From Alphaproteobacteria bacterium (GTDB lineage Bacteria > Pseudomonadota > Alphaproteobacteria > Rhodobacterales > Rhodobacteraceae), in the NCBI GenBank assembly GCA_030431825.1, contig JAUIIJ010000041.1, forward strand, positions 1 to 35,542: DNA of 35,542 nt. The letters are read 5' to 3'. Positions within the stretch are counted from its first letter, which is position 1, and every line of letters begins with the position of its first letter. Positions 8,394 through 15,333 of the stretch are shown here, one piece after another. Both the position numbers and the translations under genes were made by a program. The notes under the pieces were generated by a model. The model did no database searches and was not told the DNA's origin. It was given only the letters and a program-made list of their open reading frames with translations.

Positions 8394-9008
8394 ATGACAC
8401 GGCAACCTCGTTATCTCAAGGAGACCCCGAGCCAGACCGCCGGCCCCTATGTGCATATCGGATGCACGCCGAACTTTGCCGGGATCGAGATTTACGGCGG
8501 TGATCTTGGCGCGTCGATGAAAACCGGCCCGGTGCAGGGGCAGGAGATCACCTTGCGCGGGATCGTCTATGACGGCACGGGCACGCCGTTGCGCGATGTG
8601 CTGGTCGAGATCTGGCAGCCGGATGCCGCCGGGCTGTTCCCCTCGGCCCATGAGACCCGCGGCCAGGCCGATCCGAATTTCCGCGGCTGGGGGCGATCGC
8701 CCGGCGACATGACGACCGGCGAGTTCCGCTTTGAAACGGTCAAACCCGGCGCGGTTCCCTTCCCGGACGGGCGGATGCAGGCGCCGCATATCACCGCATG
8801 GGTGGTGGCACGCGGCATCAATATCGGCCTGCACACGCGCATCTATTTCGAGGACGAGACAGCGGCCAACGCAACCGATCCGATCCTGACACGGATCGAG
8901 CATCAGAACCGCATCGCGACCCTGCTGGCCAGGAAGGTTTCCGAGGGCGACTATCGGTTCGACATCCATCTCCAGGGTCCGGACGAGACCATTTTTTTCG
9001 ACATGTGA
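8394..9008 (+). CDS. pcaG: Protocatechuate 3,4-dioxygenase, alpha subunit
   Basis: 204 residues, normal for PcaG. Same intradiol fold as PcaH but without the full iron-ligand set; it shapes the substrate pocket and the alpha-beta protomer. Seen: LKETPSQTAGPYVHIG at the N-terminus, LVEIWQPDAAGLFP in the core, PHITAWVVARGINIGLHTRI where PcaH has its HIHF ligands, and the C-terminal FDIHLQGPDETIFFDM. It follows pcaH by two bases and is followed by the BKACE-family gene after eight bases. Confidence 0.94.
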   Translation: MTRQPRYLKETPSQTAGPYVHIGCTPNFAGIEIYGGDLGASMKTGPVQGQEITLRGIVYDGTGTPLRDVLVEIWQPDAAGLFPSAHETRGQADPNFRGWGRSPGDMTTGEFRFETVKPGAVPFPDGRMQAPHITAWVVARGINIGLHTRIYFEDETAANATDPILTRIEHQNRIATLLARKVSEGDYRFDIHLQGPDETIFFDM

Positions 9009-9016
9009 GAGGCATC

Positions 9017-9853
9017 ATGGCAAAACCCTGCATCATCTGCGTTGCGATCACCGGCTCATTGCCGACCAAGGCAAACAATCCGGCGGTCCCGATTTCGGTC
9101 AGCGAACAGGTCGAGTCGACCCAGGCGGCATTCGAGGCCGGTGCCACGATCTGCCATGCGCATGTGCGCAACAGCGATCAGACACCGTCATCCGATCCCG
9201 ACAAGTTCGCACGTTTGAAAGAGGGCCTGGAAAAGCACTGTCCCGGCATGATCATCCAGTTTTCGACAGGCGGGCGGTCTGGCGCGGGCCGCGCCCGTGG
9301 CGGCATGTTGCCGCTTGGCCCGGACATGGCGTCATTGTCGGTCGGTTCCAACAACTTCCCGACCCGCGTTTACGAGAACCCGCCGGATCTGGTTGATTGG
9401 CTGGCCTCGGAGATGCTGGAACATGACGTCAAACCCGAGATCGAAGCCTTCGATCTGAGCCACATCCTCAAGGCGGCAGAGATGCATGAGACGGGCCAGA
9501 TCAGGGACACACCCTATGTACAATTCGTAATGGGCGTGAAAAACGCCATGCCCGCCGACCGGCACGTGTTCGATTATTATGTGGAAACGGTCAAGCGCCT
9601 GTTCGGCAATGATGCCCACTGGTGCGCGGCAGGTATCGGCGCCCGGCAAATCCTGTTGAACGACTGGGCAATTTCCAGTGGCGGCCATGCCCGGACCGGG
9701 CTCGAAGACAACGCGCGGATGGACCGCGATACGCTGGCCCCGTCGAATGCGGCGCTTGTGGGCCGCGCAGTCGAGATATGCGAAAAGTATGAACGTCCGG
9801 TCGCGACGTGGCAGCAGGCGCGCAAGATGCTGGGTTTGCGCATGCCTGCCTGA
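9017..9853 (+). CDS. BKACE-family beta-keto acid cleavage enzyme (DUF849)
   Basis: 278 residues of the family typified by 3-keto-5-aminohexanoate cleavage enzyme (Kce). These Zn-dependent enzymes condense a beta-keto acid with acetyl-CoA and split it to acetoacetate plus a new CoA ester. Seen: the zinc motif CHAHVRN (about 46-52), IIQFSTGGRSG, LSVGSNNFP, and the C-terminal GGHARTGLEDN with the conserved acidic residue. ATG 9017 follows GAGAGGC. Because it is the last gene of the pob/pca operon, the likely substrate is beta-ketoadipate, giving succinyl-CoA and acetoacetate, which would bypass PcaIJ and PcaF; this is inference from context. A strong terminator follows eight bases after the stop. 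Confidence 0.88.
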   Translation: MAKPCIICVAITGSLPTKANNPAVPISVSEQVESTQAAFEAGATICHAHVRNSDQTPSSDPDKFARLKEGLEKHCPGMIIQFSTGGRSGAGRARGGMLPLGPDMASLSVGSNNFPTRVYENPPDLVDWLASEMLEHDVKPEIEAFDLSHILKAAEMHETGQIRDTPYVQFVMGVKNAMPADRHVFDYYVETVKRLFGNDAHWCAAGIGARQILLNDWAISSGGHARTGLEDNARMDRDTLAPSNAALVGRAVEICEKYERPVATWQQARKMLGLRMPA

Positions 9854-9860
9854 ACATCGG

Positions 9861-9896
9861 GGTCGGATATCGGTTTCACCGCATCTCCGACCTTTT
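9861..9896 (+). terminator. Rho-independent terminator after the pob/pca operon
   Basis: The arms GGTCGGA (9861-9867) and TCCGACC (9886-9892) pair perfectly, with further pairing inside (CGG near 9871 with CCG near 9879), and TTTT follows at 9893-9896. It lies eight bases after the BKACE stop and before the next regulator, so it closes the operon. Confidence 0.7.
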
Positions 9897-10027
9897 GGCT
9901 TGTCGTTTTCGCGGTCGTTCTGTGCTATCCCTCTGGACCAGAGCGGTGAAGGGAGGGGACGATCGCACGCGAGCATGTCGAGGAAATCGAGCGCGTTCTG
10001 GACGGATGCGCGACCGGGCGCGACAGC

Positions 10028-11719
10028 GTGGTATCCGCGTCATGGAAACGCTGTGTCGAGGTCTATGGCATGGACCCGACGCGCTCCGATCCGGCGCATA
10101 TAGTCACCGAAACCGAACTGCGTGAACACCGGATGCAGGCGGAACAGATGATCGCCTCGGCGCGCTCCGGCTTGCAGACCCTGTTCCGTCAGGTCGCCCG
10201 TCAGAACTACACCGTGCTGCTGACCGATGCCAAAGGGGTCTGTGTCGATTTCTTTGGCGACCCCGATTTCGAGACGGAACTGCGGGGCGCGGGTCTTTTC
10301 ATGGGGGCGCGCTGGTCCGAGGATCTGGCCGGTACGAATGCCGCCGGAGCCTGTATCGTGACGGGTGAGCCGACGACGATTCACCAGGGCGACCATTTCG
10401 GCAACGCCCACACCGCGTTGTCCTGCACCGCCGCGCCGATCTTTGACAGCATGGGGCAACTTGCGGCGGTCCTGAATATCTCGCTGTTGCAGTCGCCCTT
10501 GCCGAAATCCAGCCAGAATCTCGCGATGAGCCTGGTGACGGCCTCGGCGCGGCGGGTCGAGATGGCAAACCTGATGGCCCAGAGCCGGCGAGAATGGGTA
10601 TTGCGCCTGTCAGCCAATCCCGAGTTTCTGGATGTCGACCCCGAAGCGGCGGTGTCACTGGATGGCTCTGGCCGCGTGATCGGGTTCACCCGTGCAGCGG
10701 GCAAGCTCCTTGGAGCGGATGGGCGCGGATTGCTGGGGCGGCGGATCGAGTCCCTTATGGACCTGTCGGTCGACGAATTGCCCGACCTCATGCGCGACAG
10801 ACCGACCGAGGACCGGGTTGTCAACATGCCGGACGGGGGCGCGCTTTTTGGTCATGCCATCGCACCGCAAGCGCCGCGCGGCGGCGGAACTCTGGCGCGT
10901 CGGATGCGCAGCAAGGCAGGCCCGATGGATACGCTGGCCGGACATGATCCGGCGATGCAACAACTGCTGCTGCAGGCAGAACGGCTTGCCGGTACGGATG
11001 TACCCGTGCTGCTGTCAGGCGAAACCGGCACCGGCAAGATGCGACTGGCGCGGGCGATCCACGTCGCGGGTGGCGAACGCCGTGACCTGATCGGCATCGA
11101 ATGCGCGGCGCAATCCGGCGACCGCCTGACTGAAGCCCTCGGACCGCCGGGTCAGACCCGTGCCACGCTGGTGCTGCGCCGGGTCGAGGACATGCCTTCC
11201 GATCTTCAGATTCTGCTGGCCGCGCTTCTGGACGAGCGCCCGGGCTTGCGGCTCATCGTGACGAGCTGCGCCGATCTGGGCAAGGCCGTGCAGGACGGGC
11301 AGTTTCACAAGCCGCTGTTCTATCGTCTGTCGGGCGCGGTGCTGACGCTGCCGCCCTTGCGCAGACGTCAGGATCTCGGGTGGCTGATCGACCGGTTGTT
11401 GCGGCGCCGCACGGGGGGCGAAGTGCGTCTTTCCCCTGCCGCACGCGCCGATCTGGCAGGGCGCGACTGGCCGGGCAACCTGCACGAGCTTGAACGGATT
11501 CTGGATGTGGCGGTCGCCCTGTGCGATGGCGACGTGATCGACCTGCCCGACCTGCCGCAACCTGCCGGAACCGACACCGGCATCGCGGCAGAGGAAACAC
11601 TGGAAGAGGTGCTCGAAGCCTGCTGCTGGAACATGTCGCAGGCGGCGCGCCGTCTGGGGGTCAACCGCTCGACCGTGCTGCGGCGGATGCGACGCGAGGG
11701 GCTGACCCCGCCCGCCTGA
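10028..11719 (+). CDS. AcoR-like activator (GAF / degenerate AAA+ / Fis HTH)
   Basis: 563 residues from GTG 10028. Order: GAF-like sensor (about 45-155), a second PAS-like region (about 200-275), AAA+ domain (about 303-500), Fis-type HTH at the C-terminus (EVLEACCWNMSQAARRLGVN and VNRSTVLRRMRREGL). Walker A is intact (SGETGTGK, 330-337), but the GAFTGA loop that contacts sigma-54 is absent: only about 18 residues separate IECAA from LVLRRVEDMP. Walker B has RR where DE is usual. It may therefore act without sigma-54, or as a repressor. The open frame continues upstream to about 9950 with family-like residues (REHVEEIERVLDGCATGRDS), yet holds no ATG, GTG or TTG; the true start may be a rare ATC at 9962. 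The next gene, a flavin monooxygenase, is probably its target. Confidence 0.85.
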   Translation: MVSASWKRCVEVYGMDPTRSDPAHIVTETELREHRMQAEQMIASARSGLQTLFRQVARQNYTVLLTDAKGVCVDFFGDPDFETELRGAGLFMGARWSEDLAGTNAAGACIVTGEPTTIHQGDHFGNAHTALSCTAAPIFDSMGQLAAVLNISLLQSPLPKSSQNLAMSLVTASARRVEMANLMAQSRREWVLRLSANPEFLDVDPEAAVSLDGSGRVIGFTRAAGKLLGADGRGLLGRRIESLMDLSVDELPDLMRDRPTEDRVVNMPDGGALFGHAIAPQAPRGGGTLARRMRSKAGPMDTLAGHDPAMQQLLLQAERLAGTDVPVLLSGETGTGKMRLARAIHVAGGERRDLIGIECAAQSGDRLTEALGPPGQTRATLVLRRVEDMPSDLQILLAALLDERPGLRLIVTSCADLGKAVQDGQFHKPLFYRLSGAVLTLPPLRRRQDLGWLIDRLLRRRTGGEVRLSPAARADLAGRDWPGNLHELERILDVAVALCDGDVIDLPDLPQPAGTDTGIAAEETLEEVLEACCWNMSQAARRLGVNRSTVLRRMRREGLTPPA

Positions 11720-11727
11720 GCGGCCGT

Positions 11728-11751
11728 GTTGCACGCTGTTGCGCGTGCAAC
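11728..11751. promoter_or_regulatory. 24-bp inverted repeat, probable regulator binding site
   Basis: Perfect 9-base arms, GTTGCACGC at 11728-11736 and GCGTGCAAC at 11743-11751, with a 6-base spacer. It lies eight bases after the AcoR-like gene and about 117 bases before the monooxygenase. No T-run follows, so it is more like an upstream activator or operator site than a terminator. The Fis-type HTH of the preceding gene is the natural binding candidate. Confidence 0.55.
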
Positions 11752-11867
11752 GCCAACCGGGCGCAGGCACGGTTTTCGGTTTCAGATCCGGTTAAGACAC
11801 TGGCGTGATGCCCGTGTCGTAACCCAGAGTTCGCGTCACGGAAACGCGAATGAGGAGGATACGCGCG

Positions 11868-13667
11868 ATGTTAGATTCAACGGTGACAACCCGCACGCAG
11901 GCCGTTCTGGACGCGCTGAACGAAGGTTTTGCCGCCGGCGACGTGGAGCGCATCAAGGCACAGTTTGCAACCGACAGCTATTGGCGCGATCTGGTGGCCT
12001 TTACCTGGAATCTCAAGACGGCCGAGGGCCCCGGACAGATCGGCGACATGCTGGACAGCCAGCTTGCATCGATCAGACCATCGGACTTCAGGCTTCAGGA
12101 GGGCGAAATGCCGACCGAGGAGGGCGGCGTCATTACCGCATGGATCACCTTTGAAACCAGGCTAGGGCGCGGCTGGGGCCTGATCCGGCTCAGGGATGAC
12201 GGCATCTGGACGTTGCTGACCGCCCTGCAGGAACTGAAGGGCCATGAAGAACCACGCCGCACACGGCGGCCGATGGGGGCCAGGCACGGCGCCAGCAAGC
12301 ATCGCAGCACCTGGAAGGAAGAGCGCGAGGCCGAGGCCGCCACATTGGGATATGACACCCAGCCCTACACCGTGATCATCGGCGGCGGACAGGGCGGCAT
12401 CGCGCTGGGCGCACGTTTGCGCCAGCTTGGGGTGCCGACCATCGTACTGGACAAGCATGATCGCCCCGGTGACCAGTGGCGCAACCGCTACAAGTCGCTC
12501 TGCCTGCATGACCCGGTCTGGTACGATCACCTGCCCTATATCAAGTTCCCGGACAACTGGCCGGTGTTTACCCCGAAGGACAAGGTGGGCGACTGGCTGG
12601 AAATGTACACCAGGGTGATGGAGCTGAACTACTGGACCCGCTCCGAGGTCACAAAGGCGAGCTTTGACGAAGACGCCGGAGAGTGGAGCGTCGAGGTCGA
12701 TCGAGACGGTGAAAAGGTCGTTCTGAAACCCACGCAGCTCGTTCTGGCAACGGGCATGTCCGGCAAGATGAACATGCCGGAATTTCCCGGCATGGACAGG
12801 TTCAAGGGTGAGATTCAGCACTCGTCGCAACACCAGGGGCCGGATGCGTGGACCGGGAAAAAGGTGGTTGTCGTCGGCTCGAACAACTCGGCCCATGACA
12901 TCTGCGCCGCACTCTGGGAACATGACGTCGACGTCACGATGGTTCAGCGATCATCGACCCATATCGTGCGCTCGGATTCGCTGATGGAGATCGGGCTCGG
13001 TGCGCTCTATTCCGAAGAGGCGGTTGCCAATGGCGTGACCACGGAAAAGGCCGACATGATCTTTGCATCGCTGCCCTATCGCATCATGCATGAATTCCAG
13101 AAGCCGGTTTACGATCAGATCCGCGAACGCGATGCCGCGTTTTATGCCGGGCTTGAAAAGGCCGGGTTCGAGCTTGATTTCGGCGACGACGACTCGGGCC
13201 TGTTCATGAAATATCTGCGACGCGCATCGGGATATTACATCGACGTCGGTGCCAGCCAGCTGATCATCGATGGCGAAGTGAAGCTTGTTAAGGGACAGGT
13301 CGATCATTTCGAAGAGGATGCGGTTGTTCTGGCCGACGGCACCCGTCTCGAGGCTGATCTTGTCGTCATGGCAACGGGGTATGGATCGATGAACGGCTGG
13401 GCCGCCGATCTGATCAGCCAGGAGGTCGCTGACCGTATCGGCAAGGTCTGGGGTCTGGGGTCGGACACCACCAAGGATCCCGGCCCGTGGGAAGGTGAAC
13501 AGCGCAACATGTGGAAACCGACCCAGCAACCAAACCTCTGGCTGCACGGCGGCAACCTGCACCAGTCGCGGCACTATTCGCTCTATCTCGCGCTTCAGAT
13601 CAAGGCCCGTCAGGAGGGCTTGGATACGCCCGTCTACGGTCTGCAAGAGGTGCATCACCTCTCGTGA
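11868..13667 (+). CDS. SnoaL-like domain / flavin-containing monooxygenase fusion
   Basis: 599 residues. Residues 1-125 look like a SnoaL/NTF2-like cone domain (LDALNEGFAAGDVERIKAQF, YWRDLVAFTWNL, TLLTALQELKGHEE). From about 165 a class-B flavin monooxygenase follows: FAD Rossmann motif YTVIIGGGQGGIALGARL (167-184), the FMO-like motif FKGEIQHSSQH, NADPH motif VVVVGSNNSAHD, and ATGYGSMNGW near the end. It should be a cytoplasmic NAD(P)H/O2 enzyme hydroxylating or inserting oxygen into an unknown organic substrate. ATG 11868 is chosen because AGGAGG (11853-11858) lies nine bases before it; ATG 11850 overlaps that site. Probably controlled by the AcoR-like protein upstream. The substrate is unknown. 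Confidence 0.88.
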   Translation: MLDSTVTTRTQAVLDALNEGFAAGDVERIKAQFATDSYWRDLVAFTWNLKTAEGPGQIGDMLDSQLASIRPSDFRLQEGEMPTEEGGVITAWITFETRLGRGWGLIRLRDDGIWTLLTALQELKGHEEPRRTRRPMGARHGASKHRSTWKEEREAEAATLGYDTQPYTVIIGGGQGGIALGARLRQLGVPTIVLDKHDRPGDQWRNRYKSLCLHDPVWYDHLPYIKFPDNWPVFTPKDKVGDWLEMYTRVMELNYWTRSEVTKASFDEDAGEWSVEVDRDGEKVVLKPTQLVLATGMSGKMNMPEFPGMDRFKGEIQHSSQHQGPDAWTGKKVVVVGSNNSAHDICAALWEHDVDVTMVQRSSTHIVRSDSLMEIGLGALYSEEAVANGVTTEKADMIFASLPYRIMHEFQKPVYDQIRERDAAFYAGLEKAGFELDFGDDDSGLFMKYLRRASGYYIDVGASQLIIDGEVKLVKGQVDHFEEDAVVLADGTRLEADLVVMATGYGSMNGWAADLISQEVADRIGKVWGLGSDTTKDPGPWEGEQRNMWKPTQQPNLWLHGGNLHQSRHYSLYLALQIKARQEGLDTPVYGLQEVHHLS

Positions 13668-13677
13668 CGCCCGTGGA

Positions 13678-13704
13678 GTCCGGCCGCCCCTCGTGCGGTC
13701 GGAC
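13678..13704 (+). terminator. Hairpin after the monooxygenase gene
   Basis: A 10-bp stem, GTCCGGCCGC (13678-13687) with GCGGTCGGAC (13695-13704), one G-T pair, and a 7-base loop, starts ten bases after the stop. There is no T-run, so it could end transcription weakly or protect the mRNA 3' end. Confidence 0.4.
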
Positions 13705-13795
13705 AGCAACCAGCCACAGGAGGTGGGGACAGAACCGGAGGCGGCGGCCACGCGGGCCAGTTTAATTCCGACCTGCGCCACCATCATTATAGCGT

Positions 13796-13856
13796 TTCGC
13801 AAAAACCTGACTCACCTAACGCTGCCTGAAATCAGAGATTTCAACGCGTCAGGTGA
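13796..13856 (-). terminator. Composite hairpin and T-run downstream of the RTX gene
   Basis: Read on the minus strand, TCACCTGACGC (13856-13846) pairs with GCGTTAGGTGA (13822-13812) with one mismatch, and inside it GAAATC-TCT-GATTTC (13842-13828) forms a second perfect stem. GTCAGG then TTTTT follows at 13811-13801; GTCAGG can also pair with CCTGAC of the first arm. The nested structure with a T-run 70-130 bases past the RTX stop fits a Rho-independent terminator. The rest of the 13668-13927 gap shows nothing further. Confidence 0.5.
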
Positions 13857-13927
13857 CGCCAGATGTTCAGGTTAATCGCGAAGCGCTTTAGTTGATCGTG
13901 ACGATGCGAGGTGACGAACCTGCGGGC

Positions 13928-15103
13928 CTATACGAACTCGAAATCGCTTGCCCCGATATGCGCGGCAGGGATCCCGTTCAGCGATATCTCGGTCTTGTCA
14001 TCCAGCGCTATGAGAGCCGTTTCCCCGCCTTCAATCACGATATCATCAAAGACCAGTCCAGTTATGCGCAGGAGGTCGGTTCCGATGGTGAAATCGGTGA
14101 TTTCGTCCCGTCCTTCGTAGGCCAGGCCGTCAAACAGGAAAACATCGGACCCGCCGCCGCCGGTCATCACATCGTTGCCAGACATGCCGTGCAAAACATC
14201 ATCTCCCGCTTGGCCGAAGAGATCGTCGTGCCCCCGGCCACCGCGCAGCATATCCGCGTCCTTGCCGCCCCAGAGCCTGTCAGAGCCGGCGTTGCCCGCA
14301 AGCCAGTCTGCCCCGGGCCCACCGCGCAGCAGGTCGTCGCCTGTGCCGCCGGTCAACCGGTCGTTACCGCCCTGTCCGGACAATGTGTCATCGCCGTTTT
14401 CGCCCGCGATCCGATCCCGCCCTTGATTGCCGTTGGCCGTGTCGTCGCCATCCCCGCCCCGTATGGTGTCGTGTCCGCCGCCGCCACTGAGCATGTCGTT
14501 GCTGCCGAATCCGTGCAATATATCGCGCCCCTGTGCCCCGCTCAGGGTGTCCGCCCCGTCGCCGCCGGCGAGCATGTCGGCCCCATCGGTTCCGGCGAGA
14601 CTCAGCGCAACCGGCGGCAGCGCGCTCCCGTTCGAGGTGATATGGTCAAACAGCACGTTCCGGTCGAGACCGGGCAACGAGCCGATGTGATGCGATGCAA
14701 GCAGGGTCGTGATCGCCGGCGCAATGTCGAGGCCGACGATATGCGCAAGGGTGGTGATGTAGCTGTTGCTGTTTTGCCCTTCGACGGATCCGGTGATTCC
14801 AAGCCGATAGTCCACGGTAATCCCGGCAAAGAAATCACGGACATTCGCGAGCAGGTTCCAGATGTCGGCGACATCGCGGCCCTGCGGCATGTCGAGCCTG
14901 ACAGCGACGCTGTCGACGCCGGAAGGGATGTCGAGATCCTGCACCGGGCTGACATCCCAATCACCGAAGCCCAGCGAGGTCGGCTGAACCTCGATCTCGC
15001 GTTCGTCACCGCTGCCATAACTGTCATCGGCATCATAGACGAACTGGATATGCCCGTATGAGGTAAAGAAGACCTCGTTCGCGACCAGGTATATCGAAGG
15101 CAT
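13928..15103 (-). CDS. RTX-type calcium-binding secreted protein
   Basis: 391 residues, ATG at 15103 preceded by AAAGGGGGT; an upstream ATG at 15163 is less likely. Residues 1-169 form a non-repeat domain I do not recognise, opening MPSIYLVANEVFFTSYGHIQ. Residues 170-322 are 17 uninterrupted nonapeptides of the GGxGxDxLx type, which form a Ca2+-binding beta-roll. Residues 323-391 are acidic and hydrophobic, ending in DFEFV, like a type I secretion signal. It should leave the cell unfolded through a type I (ABC/MFP/TolC) system and fold in calcium-rich medium. No transporter genes lie nearby, and no catalytic motif is visible, so adhesin, surface-layer or enzyme-tail roles are all open. Confidence 0.88.
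   Translation of the reverse strand: MPSIYLVANEVFFTSYGHIQFVYDADDSYGSGDEREIEVQPTSLGFGDWDVSPVQDLDIPSGVDSVAVRLDMPQGRDVADIWNLLANVRDFFAGITVDYRLGITGSVEGQNSNSYITTLAHIVGLDIAPAITTLLASHHIGSLPGLDRNVLFDHITSNGSALPPVALSLAGTDGADMLAGGDGADTLSGAQGRDILHGFGSNDMLSGGGGHDTIRGGDGDDTANGNQGRDRIAGENGDDTLSGQGGNDRLTGGTGDDLLRGGPGADWLAGNAGSDRLWGGKDADMLRGGRGHDDLFGQAGDDVLHGMSGNDVMTGGGGSDVFLFDGLAYEGRDEITDFTIGTDLLRITGLVFDDIVIEGGETALIALDDKTEISLNGIPAAHIGASDFEFV
14138..14596 (-). repeat. 27-bp tandem repeats encoding 17 RTX nonapeptides
   Basis: Seventeen consecutive 27-base units in frame, each encoding a nonapeptide such as AGGDGADTL, SGQGGNDRL or TGGTGDDLL. The DNA units are diverged, while the Gly/Asp pattern is kept, which suggests selection on the protein rather than recent slippage. 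Confidence 0.85.
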
Positions 15104-15256
15104 CCGCAGACCCCCTTTCGCAGGTTGAGGGCGGTGTTGGCGTCGTGATCGCCCGTGACACATCCTAGCGGTGCAGGGTGTGCCCTGTCAAAACTCCGCT
15201 GCTGCCTGTGCCGGGTGCCGCGGGGCCCGAGATCTTTCTGCGTCGCAACAACATTC

Positions 15257-15271
15257 GTTCTTGTAATGTTC
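15257..15271. promoter_or_regulatory. LexA (SOS) box of uvrA
   Basis: GTTC at 15257-15260 and GTTC at 15268-15271 with exactly seven bases between match the alphaproteobacterial LexA site GTTC-N7-GTTC. It lies about 60 bases before the uvrA start, so uvrA should be derepressed after DNA damage. Confidence 0.8.
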
Positions 15272-15333
15272 TTACTTTTCTGTTGGAGACTCAGTCCGAG
15301 GTCACTATGTGTTAACCGTGAATCGAGGGCATG

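Noticed and set aside
6047..9853. A hidden pcaD within the operon
   Set aside because: No alpha/beta-hydrolase frame exists; all gaps between genes are 60 bases or less.
11755..11790. Sigma-54 promoter (GGCAC...) before the monooxygenase
   Set aside because: AGGCAC is followed by no GC at the right spacing, and the neighbouring activator lacks GAFTGA.
14138..14596. CRISPR-like periodic DNA
   Set aside because: The 27-base units are contiguous, diverged and coding, with no spacers; no cas genes are present.
13892..15061. Plus-strand open frame with a repetitive Val/Ala/Pro pattern
   Set aside because: The periodicity is the antisense of the 27-bp RTX repeats, not a separate repeat protein.
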